DNA of 64,000 bases from an uncultured Flavobacterium sp. (GCF_946478785.1 NZ_CAMLDD010000022.1:34251-98250), one strand, 5' to 3'. Shown: positions 16,446-25,153, counted from the stretch's first letter. Numbers and translations: made by a program. Notes: generated from the letters alone by a model not told the origin.

Positions 16446-17387
16446 CTACATTATAAATTTTCCACTAATGGAATTGTTGTGGTGCACCATGTGCATAACT
16501 TCGGCGAAGAGAGGTGCACAACTCACTACTCTTATTTTATCTGAATGTCTCTTTAAAGGAATAGAATCTGTTACGATTAATTCGCTTAATTTTGAGTTTT
16601 CAATTTTTTCGTAAGCTCCACCTGATAAAATCGCGTGTGTACAAATTGCTCTAACGCTTAATGCTCCTTTTTCGATCATTAAATCGGCCGCTTTCGCTAA
16701 TGTACCACCAGTATCAATCATGTCGTCTACTAATATTACGTTACGTCCTTTTACTTCACCAATTAGCTCCATAGTGTCGATAACGTTGGCTGCTTTTCTT
16801 TGTTTGTAACAGATTACTACATCTGATTCCAAGAACTTAGAGTAAGCATATGCTCTTTTTGAACCTCCCATATCCGGAGATGCAATGGTTAAATTTTCTA
16901 ATCCTAAACTTTCTACATATGGTAAAAAGATGGTTGATGCAAATAAATGATCTACCGGTTTTTCGAAAAACCCCTGAATTTGATCTGCGTGCAAATCCAT
17001 TGTCATTACTCTTGTCGCTCCGGCAGCATCTAATAAATTAGCTACTAATTTTGCTCCAATCGGAACTCTTGGTTTGTCTTTTCTATCCTGTCTTGCCCAG
17101 CCAAAATAAGGCATAACCGCTGTAATATGTCTTGCTGATGCACGTTTTGCCGCATCAATCATCAGTAACAATTCCATCAAATTATCGGCAGTTGGAAAAG
17201 TAGAGCACACGATAAAAACACGTAATCCTCTGATTGACTCTTCGTAAGATGGCTGAAATTCTCCATCACTATACGTTGACATCGTTACTTTACCTAACGG
17301 AATCCCGTATTGGTCGGCAATTTTTTCTGCCAGATAAACACTTTGTGAACAAGCAAAAATTTTAGCTTCTGGTTCTAGGTGCGACAT
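16446..17387 (-). CDS. prs: Ribose-phosphate pyrophosphokinase
   Basis: 313 residues, full length. It makes PRPP from ribose-5-phosphate and ATP for nucleotide, His and Trp synthesis. Visible motifs are the ATP-binding FGWARQDRKDKPR region, the divalent-metal motif TMDLHADQIQGFF, the flexible catalytic loop around KRAYAYSK, and the PRPP loop VILVDDMIDTGGTLAKAA. It precedes rplY, and a long leader of about 110 bases follows the putative -7 element at 17506-17513. Confidence 0.97.
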   Translation of the reverse strand: MSHLEPEAKIFACSQSVYLAEKIADQYGIPLGKVTMSTYSDGEFQPSYEESIRGLRVFIVCSTFPTADNLMELLLMIDAAKRASARHITAVMPYFGWARQDRKDKPRVPIGAKLVANLLDAAGATRVMTMDLHADQIQGFFEKPVDHLFASTIFLPYVESLGLENLTIASPDMGGSKRAYAYSKFLESDVVICYKQRKAANVIDTMELIGEVKGRNVILVDDMIDTGGTLAKAADLMIEKGALSVRAICTHAILSGGAYEKIENSKLSELIVTDSIPLKRHSDKIRVVSCAPLFAEVMHMVHHNNSISGKFIM

Positions 17388-17505
17388 TTAATTTTGTTGT
17401 TTTATTCCTCAACATTCCATACAATTGGGCTACGTTATTTATCTTAGCCAATGATGTATACGCCTCGGATGTAGTTAGTTGTGTGTGCTTCGTTTTAACG
17501 AGGTG

Positions 17506-17513
17506 CAAATTTA
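17506..17513 (-). promoter_or_regulatory. Putative -7 element of prs
   Basis: On the minus strand TAAATTTG; the -33 region is poor (TTTC). It would give an mRNA leader of about 110 bases in which I see no convincing riboswitch fold. Confidence 0.45.
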
Positions 17514-17579
17514 GAAAATTTATTGGACACTGAAAGGAAAATTTTAAGTATTTTTAGTAGCACTTTTAATTTTATTTTT

Positions 17580-17587
17580 TACATTTG
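17580..17587 (+). promoter_or_regulatory. Putative -7 element upstream of tRNA-Leu
   Basis: TACATTTG lies about 97 bases before the tRNA 5' end, and nothing else in the gap could be transcribed from it. Confidence 0.4.
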
Positions 17588-17683
17588 CACCGTGTTAAAG
17601 GAATAAGCACAGTTATGACTTCATAATTACTTATTCTATTGCGTTAAAATAACAGATTTATTAGTTGTTTTTTCGTCTGCTAA

Positions 17684-17763
17684 GCCCGGATGGCGGAATT
17701 GGTAGACGCGCTGGTCTCAAACACCTGTGGGAAACCGTGCCGGTTCGACTCCGGCTCCGGGTA
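17684..17763 (+). tRNA. tRNA-Leu (anticodon CAA)
   Basis: GCCCGGA pairs with TCCGGGT (a G-U at position 1-72), with discriminator A. The D-loop region reads TGGCGGAATTGGTAGACGC, the anticodon loop CTCAAAC gives CAA, a class II variable arm follows, and the T-loop is GGTTCGACTCC. The CCA end is not encoded. A strong terminator follows immediately. Confidence 0.95.
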
Positions 17764-17765
17764 CA

Positions 17766-17798
17766 AAAACCTCTTCTTAACGGAAGAGGTTTTTTTTG
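17766..17798 (+). terminator. Terminator of tRNA-Leu
   Basis: AAAACCTCTTC and GAAGAGGTTTTTTTT form a perfect stem with a 6-base loop and a long T-run, 3 bases after the tRNA. Confidence 0.9.
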
Positions 17799-17950
17799 GT
17801 TATGACGGATCAACACGAAATGACACCTCGTTCAACCTCACCGCTTCTATTTTTCTATTAAAAATGAAATTAATGATGGATTGGTGATTAAAAATAACAC
17901 TACAATTTTACGCTATTTGTTCACTTAAACTTGTAGCCAGAGTTTTGAAT

Positions 17951-18544
17951 TTATTTAATTATATCTGGGATCAAAATATTTAAATAATCCGGTATATGAG
18001 TCACTGACAAAACTTTCCCTGACTCGATAGATAAAACATGCGAAGGTTGTTTTAAATATTTCGAAGAATCATATAAATCGACATAATCAAAGTAATCGAA
18101 AAACGAATTTAAATTATTATATCCATCATAATAACGTTTTTCAATTTCGTTTTCCGGAACAAAATGCCCGCCATTTTCTACACGAATAGCAACTCTTTTT
18201 TTAGCTTCCTGAATTGAATCAAGACATAAAAAAATAAGGTGTAAATCATATCCATTATTTTTAAATAAGTCTGGCCAATGAAGAGGTGTTGAATTAAAAT
18301 TGGTTTCGTAGCAGAAACCAGATTTGTCTTGAATCGCTTTTTTTATCTGGCTTTCTAATTCATTAAAAGCCATTTGATGAGCCATTTCCTCCTTTATATC
18401 TGAATCAAGTAAAGAATTATAAAATCTTAGAAATTGAAAATCATAATCAAAAGGTGTAAAAGTATCCGGAGAAAGTGGTTTGGAAAAAGTTGATTTTCCA
18501 GATCCGTTACATCCTCCTATGACCAGTAAAACGGGTTTAGACAT
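17951..18544 (-). CDS. Zeta-toxin-like P-loop kinase
   Basis: 197 residues. The Walker A loop IGGCNGSGKST (residues 9-19), the FDYDFQF acidic segment and the CYETNFNS segment (about residues 78-85) match the zeta toxin / UDP-N-acetylglucosamine kinase family. Zeta toxins phosphorylate UDP-sugars of peptidoglycan synthesis and are held inactive by a small antitoxin. The start overlaps by 8 bases a 54-codon gene on the same strand. It could instead be a harmless housekeeping kinase of the same fold; toxicity is inferred only from family and gene order. Confidence 0.75.
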   Translation of the reverse strand: MSKPVLLVIGGCNGSGKSTFSKPLSPDTFTPFDYDFQFLRFYNSLLDSDIKEEMAHQMAFNELESQIKKAIQDKSGFCYETNFNSTPLHWPDLFKNNGYDLHLIFLCLDSIQEAKKRVAIRVENGGHFVPENEIEKRYYDGYNNLNSFFDYFDYVDLYDSSKYLKQPSHVLSIESGKVLSVTHIPDYLNILIPDIIK

Positions 18545-18701
18545 TTTTGAATTGCGGAGCTATGGTTGGCTTTTTTTGATCTTTGCCTAAACGGATATTT
18601 TTTTCATAAACTGCCACTTGTTGTTTAACAACAGGCATAGCTTTCTCCATTTGCTTTAAAGCAAACTGCACTCTTTCAGTTGTATTTGAAATATCTTTCA
18701 T
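18537..18701 (-). CDS. Small protein overlapping the zeta-like kinase; candidate antitoxin
   Basis: 54 codons from ATG 18701 to TAA 18539-18537, with the kinase ATG at 18544 inside its last codons (ATG and TAA overlap within AATGTCTAA). The sequence begins MKDISNTTERVQFALKQMEK and continues AMPVVKQQVAVYEKNIRLGK, then a basic, proline-containing tail ending APQFKNV. The first about 40 residues should form amphipathic helices. The tight overlap implies translational coupling, typical of antitoxin-toxin order. I recognise no named family; it does not obviously resemble epsilon antitoxin. Confidence 0.6.
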   Translation of the reverse strand: MKDISNTTERVQFALKQMEKAMPVVKQQVAVYEKNIRLGKDQKKPTIAPQFKNV

Positions 18702-18755
18702 AGTAAAGCAAATTTACAAAAAATATAAATAAAAAGTAAAAAACTTATAAAAACA

Positions 18756-18787
18756 AAAAAGACCATCATTTCCATGATAGTCTTTTT
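18756..18787 (-). terminator. Terminator downstream of the tRNA-Asn pair
   Basis: AAAAAGAC-c-ATCAT and ATGAT-a-GTCTTTTT pair around TTCC with one mismatch. Reading on the minus strand it ends the tRNA-Asn transcript 7 bases past copy 1. Confidence 0.75.
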
Positions 18788-18794
18788 CAATAAG

Positions 18795-18868
18795 CTCCCC
18801 CTCTTGGGCTCGAACCAAGGACCCTCTGATTAACAGTCAGATGCTCTAACCAACTGAGCTAAGGAGGA
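18795..18868 (-). tRNA. tRNA-Asn (anticodon GTT), copy 1
   Basis: 74 bases on the minus strand: acceptor TCCTCCT with AGGGGGA, discriminator G, D-arm TAGCTCAGTTGGTTAGAGC, anticodon loop CTGTTAA, T-loop GGTTCGAGCCC. CCA is not encoded. Identical to the copy at 18908-18981. Confidence 0.95.
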
Positions 18869-18907
18869 ATCACCTTAAAGGTAAATATGTTTGCTAAAAA
18901 AAGTTTG

Positions 18908-18981
18908 CTCCCCCTCTTGGGCTCGAACCAAGGACCCTCTGATTAACAGTCAGATGCTCTAACCAACTGAGCTAAGGAGGA
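18908..18981 (-). tRNA. tRNA-Asn (anticodon GTT), copy 2
   Basis: Identical in sequence to copy 1, 39 bases upstream of it in the same transcript. It is followed on the minus strand by an AT-rich spacer with no extra terminator, so the two are processed from one precursor. Confidence 0.95.
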
Positions 18982-19067
18982 AGTTGTTGCTCTTTTTAGC
19001 GAGTGCAAATATAGTTGAATTTTTAATTCCCCAAAAATATTTTAACTCTTTTTAAAAAATATTTTTT

Positions 19068-20408
19068 CTACTTGACAATTGCCTTGTAAATATCGTTTCC
19101 GTTAGCGAACAAAAGCAGTGCGATAAGTATAAAGAAACCAACCATTTGGGCGTTTTCAAGAAATTTATCACTCGGTTTTTTACCGCTGATTATTTCATAC
19201 AATAAAAACATCACGTGACCTCCATCAAGGGCAGGAATTGGCAATAAATTCATTACTCCAAGCATAATTGATAATAAGGCGGTAATTTTCCAGAATGCTT
19301 CCCAGCTCCATGTATCAGGAAAAATGTTGAAAATTGCTGCAAAACCTCCAACTTGTTTATATGCTTTAGTTTCCGGATTAAAAATCATCTTTAATTGTTT
19401 TCCGTAACCTACCAATTGATCTTTTCCTTTTTCAAGTCCAACCGGAATAGATTCTGCAAAACTATATTCTTTTGTACTAACTTTATAATAGCCCAGTTTT
19501 TCCAATGATTTAATATCTAATTCCCCAGGTTTTACACCTAAGAGTCCCGCATTTGTTACCTTAAGAGTGATTGGCATTTCTTTTAAGTCACGTAAAATAA
19601 CTGCCGAAATCTTTTTCCCTTTATTTTTATTCAAAATGCTCTTTGCCTCATCAAAATATTTTACTTTTTCTCCGTTTAGAGAAAGAATCATATCTTTTGC
19701 TTTTAAATTTTTATTAGGAGATTCTTCAGCAACAGAAGCAACCACAAAAGGAACACGCGCAGCAATTAAAAATCCTTTTTCATGTTTTGAGAGTTGATCG
19801 ACAAAGTCTGTTGGTATTTTGATTGTTTGTTGTTGCCCGTTTCTTTCAATTAAAACTTCTTTTGACATGATTACTTTCATATTAGTATCATTGTCAAGAT
19901 TTTCAACTTTTTGTCCGTCGATAGATATTATTTTGTCACCTGTTTTAAAACCAATTTTTTGCAGCACCGGATTTTCAACCCAAACCCCATCTTTCAAATC
20001 GGCATTAGCCACATAAGTATCCCCATAAACAAATGCCATTCCGATATATATAATAAATGCTAATATAAAGTTTACGGTAACACCACCCAACATAATAATC
20101 AAACGCTGCCATGCCGGCTTAGAACGAAATTCCCAAGGCTGCGGAGGAAGAGCCATTTGCTCTTTGTCCATACTTTCGTCAATCATTCCGGAGATTTTTA
20201 CATAACCTCCAAGTGGCAGCCAGCCAATTCCGTATTCTGTTTCGCCAATTTTCTTTTTTAACAGTGAATATTTAACATCAAAAAATAAGTAAAATTTTTC
20301 GACTCTTGTTTTAAATAATTTTGCAGGAATAAAATGTCCTAATTCGTGAAGAATAATAAGTAAAGATAAACTCAATAGAAATTGAGAGAGTTTGATAACT
20401 ATATCCAT
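19068..20408 (-). CDS. rseP: RIP-type intramembrane zinc metalloprotease (site-2 protease)
   Basis: 446 residues. The zinc motif HELGH is at residues 21-25 inside the first membrane helix, and the third zinc ligand region NLLPIPALDGGH lies near 390-400 before the last helices. PDZ-like segments occupy about residues 120-290 (PVLQKIGFKTGDKIISIDGQ, then ESPNKNLKAKDMILSLNGEK). Family members cut anti-sigma factors or signal-peptide remnants within the inner membrane. Whether it acts on the anti-sigma at 9570 is an open question. Confidence 0.93.
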   Translation of the reverse strand: MDIVIKLSQFLLSLSLLIILHELGHFIPAKLFKTRVEKFYLFFDVKYSLLKKKIGETEYGIGWLPLGGYVKISGMIDESMDKEQMALPPQPWEFRSKPAWQRLIIMLGGVTVNFILAFIIYIGMAFVYGDTYVANADLKDGVWVENPVLQKIGFKTGDKIISIDGQKVENLDNDTNMKVIMSKEVLIERNGQQQTIKIPTDFVDQLSKHEKGFLIAARVPFVVASVAEESPNKNLKAKDMILSLNGEKVKYFDEAKSILNKNKGKKISAVILRDLKEMPITLKVTNAGLLGVKPGELDIKSLEKLGYYKVSTKEYSFAESIPVGLEKGKDQLVGYGKQLKMIFNPETKAYKQVGGFAAIFNIFPDTWSWEAFWKITALLSIMLGVMNLLPIPALDGGHVMFLLYEIISGKKPSDKFLENAQMVGFFILIALLLFANGNDIYKAIVK

Positions 20409-20437
20409 TTTGTATTTTTAGTTCTTAATTTAACGCA

Positions 20438-20445
20438 CAAAAGTA
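20438..20445 (-). promoter_or_regulatory. Putative -7 element of rseP
   Basis: On the minus strand TACTTTTG, 29 bases before the ATG. No clear -33 element. The rest of the 200-base divergent gap up to 20608 shows nothing else. Confidence 0.4.
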
Positions 20446-20608
20446 ACGTTTCTATTTTAATTTGACAGCGCAATATAATACATAAGGTTTTAAATGTTTG
20501 TTAATTAATAAACATTTGGATTTCTACTTTTACGAAGATGCTTTAACTTTACTTTTTTAAGCACTATTTACCAATTTGTAGTGTTAAACCTTTAAAAGTT
20601 ACATTTAT

Positions 20609-21682
20609 ATGGCTTCATTATTATTTTCTCCACTTACTATAAAAAATATTACTTTAAAAAACAGAATCGCCATCTCGCCAATGTGCCAATATTCTTCAAT
20701 TGACGGATTTGCAAACGACTGGCATCTGGTTCATTTGGGAAGCCGTGCCAGCGGAGGTGCCGGATTGATTATTCAGGAAGCCACAGCCGTTTCTCCCGAA
20801 GGAAGAATATCGCCGGCAGATTTAGGAATCTGGAAAGATGAACATATTGAAAAACTAAAAACAATCAACGAATTTATCGTTTCTCAAAATTCGGTTCCGG
20901 GAATTCAATTGGCTCATGCCGGACGAAAAGCCAGTGTTTCTGCTCCTTGGCTCGGTAATAAAAAGTTAGACGAATCCAATATAGGATGGCAGACTGTTGC
21001 TCCAAGTCCAATCCCGTATCATGAAAACGAGCCATTCCTTCCGGAAGCACTGGATAAAATCGGAATTCAAAAAGTGATTTCAGATTTTAAAGCAGCCACC
21101 AAAAGAGCTGTTGAAGCCAGCTATCAGGTTGTCGAAATCCACGCAGCACATGGGTATTTGCTTCATCAGTTTTTATCTCCTTTAACAAATGTAAGAACCG
21201 ATGAATACGGTGGAAGTTTCGAAAACCGAATCCGTTTTACTTTGGAAATTCTAGAAGCAGTTCAATCAGAGTGGCCTTCGGATTTGCCATTGTTTGTTCG
21301 GATTTCGGCAACAGACTGGGCAGAAGGCGGATGGAATCTGGAAGAATCGGTAAAACTTTCGGCAATCTTAAAAGAAAAAGGAGTTGATTTAATTGATGTT
21401 TCGTCAGGCGGATTGGTTTCGCATCAAAAAATTGAAATTGGACCAGGTTATCAGGTTCCTTTCGCAGAAAAAATAAAAAAGGAAACTTCAATTTTAACCG
21501 GAGCTGTGGGTTTAATTACCGAAGCACACCAATCCGAAGAAATTTTACAGCAAAATCAGGCCGATTTAGTTTTGTTTGCAAGAGAATCGCTGAGAAATCC
21601 TAACTTGCCTTTGGATTTCGCAAGAGAATTAAACGATGACATTAAATGGCCAAAACAATATGAACGGGCTAAAACACGATAA
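20609..21682 (+). CDS. NADH:flavin oxidoreductase, Old Yellow Enzyme family (YqjM/NamA-like)
   Basis: 357 residues, TIM barrel binding FMN. Visible family motifs: AISPMCQYSS with the regulatory Cys typical of the YqjM class, IQLAHAGRKAS, VEIHAAHGYLLHQFLSPLTN with the HAAH substrate-binding pair, and RTDEYGGSFENRIRF. It reduces activated C=C bonds of enals, enones or nitro compounds with NADPH. The physiological substrate is unknown. It reads toward a Gfo/Idh/MocA gene across a repeat-bearing gap. Confidence 0.92.
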   Translation: MASLLFSPLTIKNITLKNRIAISPMCQYSSIDGFANDWHLVHLGSRASGGAGLIIQEATAVSPEGRISPADLGIWKDEHIEKLKTINEFIVSQNSVPGIQLAHAGRKASVSAPWLGNKKLDESNIGWQTVAPSPIPYHENEPFLPEALDKIGIQKVISDFKAATKRAVEASYQVVEIHAAHGYLLHQFLSPLTNVRTDEYGGSFENRIRFTLEILEAVQSEWPSDLPLFVRISATDWAEGGWNLEESVKLSAILKEKGVDLIDVSSGGLVSHQKIEIGPGYQVPFAEKIKKETSILTGAVGLITEAHQSEEILQQNQADLVLFARESLRNPNLPLDFARELNDDIKWPKQYERAKTR

Positions 21683-21688
21683 ATTTAT

Positions 21689-21838
21689 TAGCCACAGATT
21701 TCATAAATTAAAAGTTTTTTTCCGCCACGAATTTGCTTCGCCTGTTCGCTAAGGCTCGGGTCACTAATTTTCTCAAATTATTATCGTTTTTTTAAGTTCA
21801 ACGATTTGTGATAATTCGTGTAATTCGTGGGCAAAAAC
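21689..21838. repeat. Degenerate interspersed repeat (GCCACGAATT type)
   Basis: The segment opens GCCACAGATTTCATAAATT and CGCCACGAATTTGCTTCGCC and ends TGATAATTCGTG-TAATTCGTGGGC, so the ends are imperfect inverted copies of GCCACGAATTA. Such GCCACGAATTACACGAATT segments are frequent between Flavobacterium genes. No coding potential seen. Confidence 0.5.
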
Positions 21839-21852
21839 TAAATACAAATAAA

Positions 21853-22899
21853 ATGCAAAAAATAAAAACAGCACTATTATCATACGGAATGTCGGGAAAA
21901 GTTTTTCATGCTCCTTTTTTAGACCTGCATTCGGGTTTTGAATTATTAGGTTCATGGGAAAGAACCAAAAAATTAATTCAGGAAGATTATCCGACCGTAA
22001 AAAGTTATCCTTCAATTGATGCATTATTGGCAGATGATGTTGATCTGGTAATCGTAAATACTCCTGTTGGAACCCATTTCGAATATGCAAAAAAAGTACT
22101 GTTGGCTGGAAAACATGCCGTTGTAGAAAAAGCATTTACCACAACTGTTGCAGAAGCCGAGGAATTAGCTTCAATAGCCAAAGAAAAAGGACTAAAATTA
22201 GCCGTTTTTCAAAACAGAAGGTGGGACAGCGATTTTAAAACAGTTCAAAAAGTAATTAAAGATGGTGTTTTGGGAGATTTGGTCGAAGCCGAATTTCATT
22301 TTGACAGATACAATCCGATATTAAGTCCAAAAGCACATAAGGAAACCGTGAATGACGGTGCCGGAATCCTGAAAGATTTAGGTCCTCATTTAATTGATCA
22401 GGCTGTTTGTTTGTTTGGTTCTCCAAAATCTGTTTTTGGCGATATTCGTTATACCAGAGAAAACTCTTTGGTAGATGACTGGATTGATTTATTGTTGATT
22501 TATGAAGATTTCAGAGTGCGCTTAAAAGCCAGTTTCTTTGTCAGAGAAGCAAATCCGGCTTATACTATTCACGGAAAAAAAGGTTCTTTCTTAAAACCAC
22601 GCGGAGATGTTCAGGAAGACGAATTGAAAATTGGCAAAAAACCAAATCTTGAATCCTGGGGAACAGAATTAGACGGTTTTGAAGGGCTTTTGCACACAGA
22701 AATTGACGGAAAACCGGTTCGAGATAAAATCAAAACGCTTCAGGGCAATTATTTCGAATATTTTAATGGTGTCTACGAAGCTATTGCAAACAATAAACCA
22801 GAACCCGTTACTGCGCAGGACGGCATAAAGGTAATGCAGATTATTGAAGCAGCTATTGAAAGTAACCTACAAAAAAAGGCCATTGATTTAGTAAAATAA
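21853..22899 (+). CDS. Gfo/Idh/MocA-family NAD(P)-dependent oxidoreductase
   Basis: 348 residues from ATG 21853; the longer frame from 21808 is encoded by the repeat and is rejected. The N-terminal Rossmann fold starts KTALLSYGMSGKVFHAPFL, followed by VIVNTPVGTHFEYAKK and GKHAVVEKAFTTT (the EK lysine of the family). The C-terminal alpha/beta domain includes NDGAGILKDLGPHLIDQAV. The HAPF motif resembles the YdgJ/YvaA scyllo-inositol dehydrogenase subgroup. Substrate undetermined. Confidence 0.88.
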   Translation: MQKIKTALLSYGMSGKVFHAPFLDLHSGFELLGSWERTKKLIQEDYPTVKSYPSIDALLADDVDLVIVNTPVGTHFEYAKKVLLAGKHAVVEKAFTTTVAEAEELASIAKEKGLKLAVFQNRRWDSDFKTVQKVIKDGVLGDLVEAEFHFDRYNPILSPKAHKETVNDGAGILKDLGPHLIDQAVCLFGSPKSVFGDIRYTRENSLVDDWIDLLLIYEDFRVRLKASFFVREANPAYTIHGKKGSFLKPRGDVQEDELKIGKKPNLESWGTELDGFEGLLHTEIDGKPVRDKIKTLQGNYFEYFNGVYEAIANNKPEPVTAQDGIKVMQIIEAAIESNLQKKAIDLVK

Positions 22900-22913
22900 T
22901 TAAATATTCTGTC

Positions 22914-23477
22914 ATGGGAAACAAAAAAGAATTATTACCGGAAGAACATCAATATCTGCTTAAGACTTTGAAAAACCGTTTTGAGAAAAATATGCCCCGT
23001 CATCAGGATCTTTCCTGGGATAAAGTGCAGGCAAAACTTGAAGCTAATATCGAAAAACTGTGGTCACTTAATGAAATGGAAAGTACCGGAGGAGAACCAG
23101 ATATTATCGGTTATGATGAAAAAACGGATGAATATATTTTTTGTGATTGCACTTCAGAAAGTCCAAAGGGAAGAAGAAGTACTTGCTATGATCGTGAAGC
23201 ACAGGAATCAAGAAAAGAATTCAAACCTAAAAATAATGTTATTGACATGGCTGCAGCTATGGGCATTGAACTTTTATCAGAAGAACAATACAGGGAATTA
23301 CAAAAGTTTGGAAAATTTGACCAAAAAAGTTCCAGCTGGATAAAAACGCCTCCTGAAATTAGAAAACTCGGCGGTGCACTTTTTTGCGATTATCGTTATG
23401 AAACTATTTTCGTGTATCACAACGGGGCAGAATCGTATTATGCAGCAAGAGGTTTCAGAGGTTCTTTAAGGATATAA
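22914..23477 (+). CDS. DUF4256 family protein
   Basis: 187 residues, cytoplasmic. Characteristic blocks are LEANIEKLWSLNEMESTGGEPDII, FCDCTSESPKGRRSTCYDREA and FCDYRYETIFVYHNGAESYYAARGFRG. Function is unknown. It follows the oxidoreductase by 14 bases and is likely cotranscribed with it. The conserved Cys/His/Asp residues hint at an enzymatic or metal-binding role, but nothing more can be said. Confidence 0.85.
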   Translation: MGNKKELLPEEHQYLLKTLKNRFEKNMPRHQDLSWDKVQAKLEANIEKLWSLNEMESTGGEPDIIGYDEKTDEYIFCDCTSESPKGRRSTCYDREAQESRKEFKPKNNVIDMAAAMGIELLSEEQYRELQKFGKFDQKSSSWIKTPPEIRKLGGALFCDYRYETIFVYHNGAESYYAARGFRGSLRI

Positions 23478-23555
23478 AATTCACAATTTATAAACAATAA
23501 CGTTGTAAATTTGGCAGTAACTACTCCTATGTTACGCTATAAAACAGGAATTTAG

Positions 23556-23563
23556 TACTTTTG
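23556..23563 (+). promoter_or_regulatory. Putative -7 element of the MFS transporter
   Basis: TACTTTTG, with a weak -33 (TTA) 21 bases upstream. The predicted start is about 20 bases before the GTG at 23590. Confidence 0.45.
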
Positions 23564-23589
23564 TATATACAAATTTTAAAAATGTTTCT

Positions 23590-24807
23590 GTGATAGATTT
23601 CAATCCGTTAGCGCTATTCCAAACCAAAGGAAAAATCAAAAAAGTCTATCGGGAGGCAAAGGCTTCTTATTTAAAAAGAATTCGTTTTGCTGTAGGAGTG
23701 TTTTATTTTGCCATGGGTTTAAGTTTCGCCTCCTGGGCAAGCAGAATTCCGGATATTAAAACGGCATTGCATTTAAGCGAAGGAGAATTAGGCTCTGTAC
23801 TTTTTGCCTTGCCTGTGGGTCAATTAATTATTATGCCTTTTTCGGGCAAAATGGTAACCAAATTTGGAAGCCACCGCATTTTAGTTTTCTCTTTAATAAT
23901 GTATGTCTTTAGCCTGTCTAATTTAGGTCTGGCCTCAACCGCATTGCAACTTTCGTTAGGGCTGTTTACCTTTGGCATCTTTGGAAATTTAGCCAACATC
24001 GCTGTGAATACGCAAGGTGTTTATACCGAAGTCCTTTTTAAGAAAAACATCATGTCGTCTTTTCATGGCATGTGGAGTTTTGCCGGATTTACAGGCGCTT
24101 TGGTAGGACTAGGAATGCTGGCCTTACATTTATCACCTTATCATCATTTTCTGATAGTAGCCTTAATTGTCTTTTTAATGATTGCTTTTAATTTTAAATT
24201 TTTAGTTAAAGCAAAAGAAAAAATCAAACCCAAAAAAGAAGGTAAAAAATTGTTTACCAAACCAGATAGTTCTTTACTCTGGCTTGGAATTATAGGTTTT
24301 TGCAGTATGGCAAGCGAAGGCGTAATGTTTGACTGGAGCGGCATTTATTTCAAGGATATCGTAAAAGCTCCGGGTGCTTTGGTAATTCTTGGTTATACTT
24401 CATTTATGATTATGATGGCCGGCGGAAGATTTATCGGAGATGCAATGAATAATAAATTTGGTCGGATCCGTGTCATGCAAATCAGTGGCTGTATGATTTC
24501 TATCGGGCTTTTTACTGCCGTTATTTTTCCGTACATAATACCTTGTACATTTGCATTTATGATTGTTGGTTTAGGAGTTTCAACAATTGTCCCTACCGTT
24601 TACAGCGTTGCAGGAAAAAATCCAACCGTTTCTGCCGGAGAAGCTTTGACAATTGTTTCAAGCGTAAGCTTTCTTGGGTTCCTAATGGGCCCTCCCATTA
24701 TCGGATATATTGCACAAAGTTTTGGGCTTCAGTTTTCCTTTGCCTTTATTGGGGTTTTTGGGGTTTTGATCGCTTTTATGGTTTCTAAAATAAAAATTTC
24801 GGTATAA
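23590..24807 (+). CDS. MFS transporter (YbjJ-like)
   Basis: 405 residues with about 12 membrane segments; start codon GTG. A cytoplasmic N-terminal tail of about 30 residues (FNPLALFQTKGKIKKVYREA) precedes the first helix. The motif FASWASRIPDIKTALHLSEGELG between helices 1 and 2 is typical of the YbjJ-like group. The central loop KAKEKIKPKKEGKKLF separates the two six-helix halves. The substrate is not predictable; proton-coupled export or uptake of small molecules or sugars is usual. Confidence 0.85.
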   Translation: MIDFNPLALFQTKGKIKKVYREAKASYLKRIRFAVGVFYFAMGLSFASWASRIPDIKTALHLSEGELGSVLFALPVGQLIIMPFSGKMVTKFGSHRILVFSLIMYVFSLSNLGLASTALQLSLGLFTFGIFGNLANIAVNTQGVYTEVLFKKNIMSSFHGMWSFAGFTGALVGLGMLALHLSPYHHFLIVALIVFLMIAFNFKFLVKAKEKIKPKKEGKKLFTKPDSSLLWLGIIGFCSMASEGVMFDWSGIYFKDIVKAPGALVILGYTSFMIMMAGGRFIGDAMNNKFGRIRVMQISGCMISIGLFTAVIFPYIIPCTFAFMIVGLGVSTIVPTVYSVAGKNPTVSAGEALTIVSSVSFLGFLMGPPIIGYIAQSFGLQFSFAFIGVFGVLIAFMVSKIKISV

Positions 24808-24941
24808 TTTCTCTTCTTTATTTTCAGTTATTCAGTGAGCTATTCACTTGATTATAAATCATTTTACTATGATTTAAAAAATACTTCTAATTTTTTATTG
24901 ATATTTTAACAAGTAAAAAGAAATAAAAAGCTTTTTTACAT

Positions 24942-24949
24942 TACCTTTG
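24942..24949 (+). promoter_or_regulatory. Putative -7 element of the TonB receptor operon
   Basis: TACCTTTG in the 346-base gap after the MFS gene. The -33 is not clear. It would give a leader of about 200 bases that contains two strong hairpins. Confidence 0.4.
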
Positions 24950-25056
24950 TAATACAATTCACACTAATTGAAATAGTATTATTGTTTGAAAAAATTTTCT
25001 AATACCACAGTTTCTCTTCATTTTTCAAACTTTTTTTTCCAAAACCCAATTTGACT

Positions 25057-25140
25057 TTTTGGCTGAAATTTGTGAAGCTTCAAAAGTTTCAGCCAAAATT
25101 ATTTTACACCCTTTTCTTGTAAAAAGAAAAGGGTTTTTTT
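25057..25140 (+). promoter_or_regulatory. Structured leader with terminator-like hairpin before the TonB receptor
   Basis: Hairpin 1 is a perfect 12-bp stem, TTTTGGCTGAAA (25057-25068) with TTTCAGCCAAAA (25087-25098), whose loop contains the palindrome TGAAGCTTCA. Hairpin 2 is CCCTTTTCTT (25109-25118) with AAGAAAAGGG (25124-25133) and seven T, an intrinsic terminator ending 13 bases before the ATG at 25154. AAAACCC at 25041-25047 could pair with the terminator's GGGTTTT. This fits transcription attenuation; the ligand or signal is unknown. Confidence 0.5.
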
Positions 25141-25153
25141 AACAAATTCTTTC

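Noticed and set aside
17388..17505. Possible riboswitch in the long prs leader
   Set aside because: Only short imperfect stems (CGTT/AACG) are visible; no known purine, PRPP or ykkC-like consensus could be recognised.
18795..18981. Two tRNA-Asn copies as attachment-site remnants of an integrated element
   Set aside because: Both copies are complete, identical and only 39 bases apart with a shared terminator, so a simple tandem duplication explains them; nothing mobile lies between.
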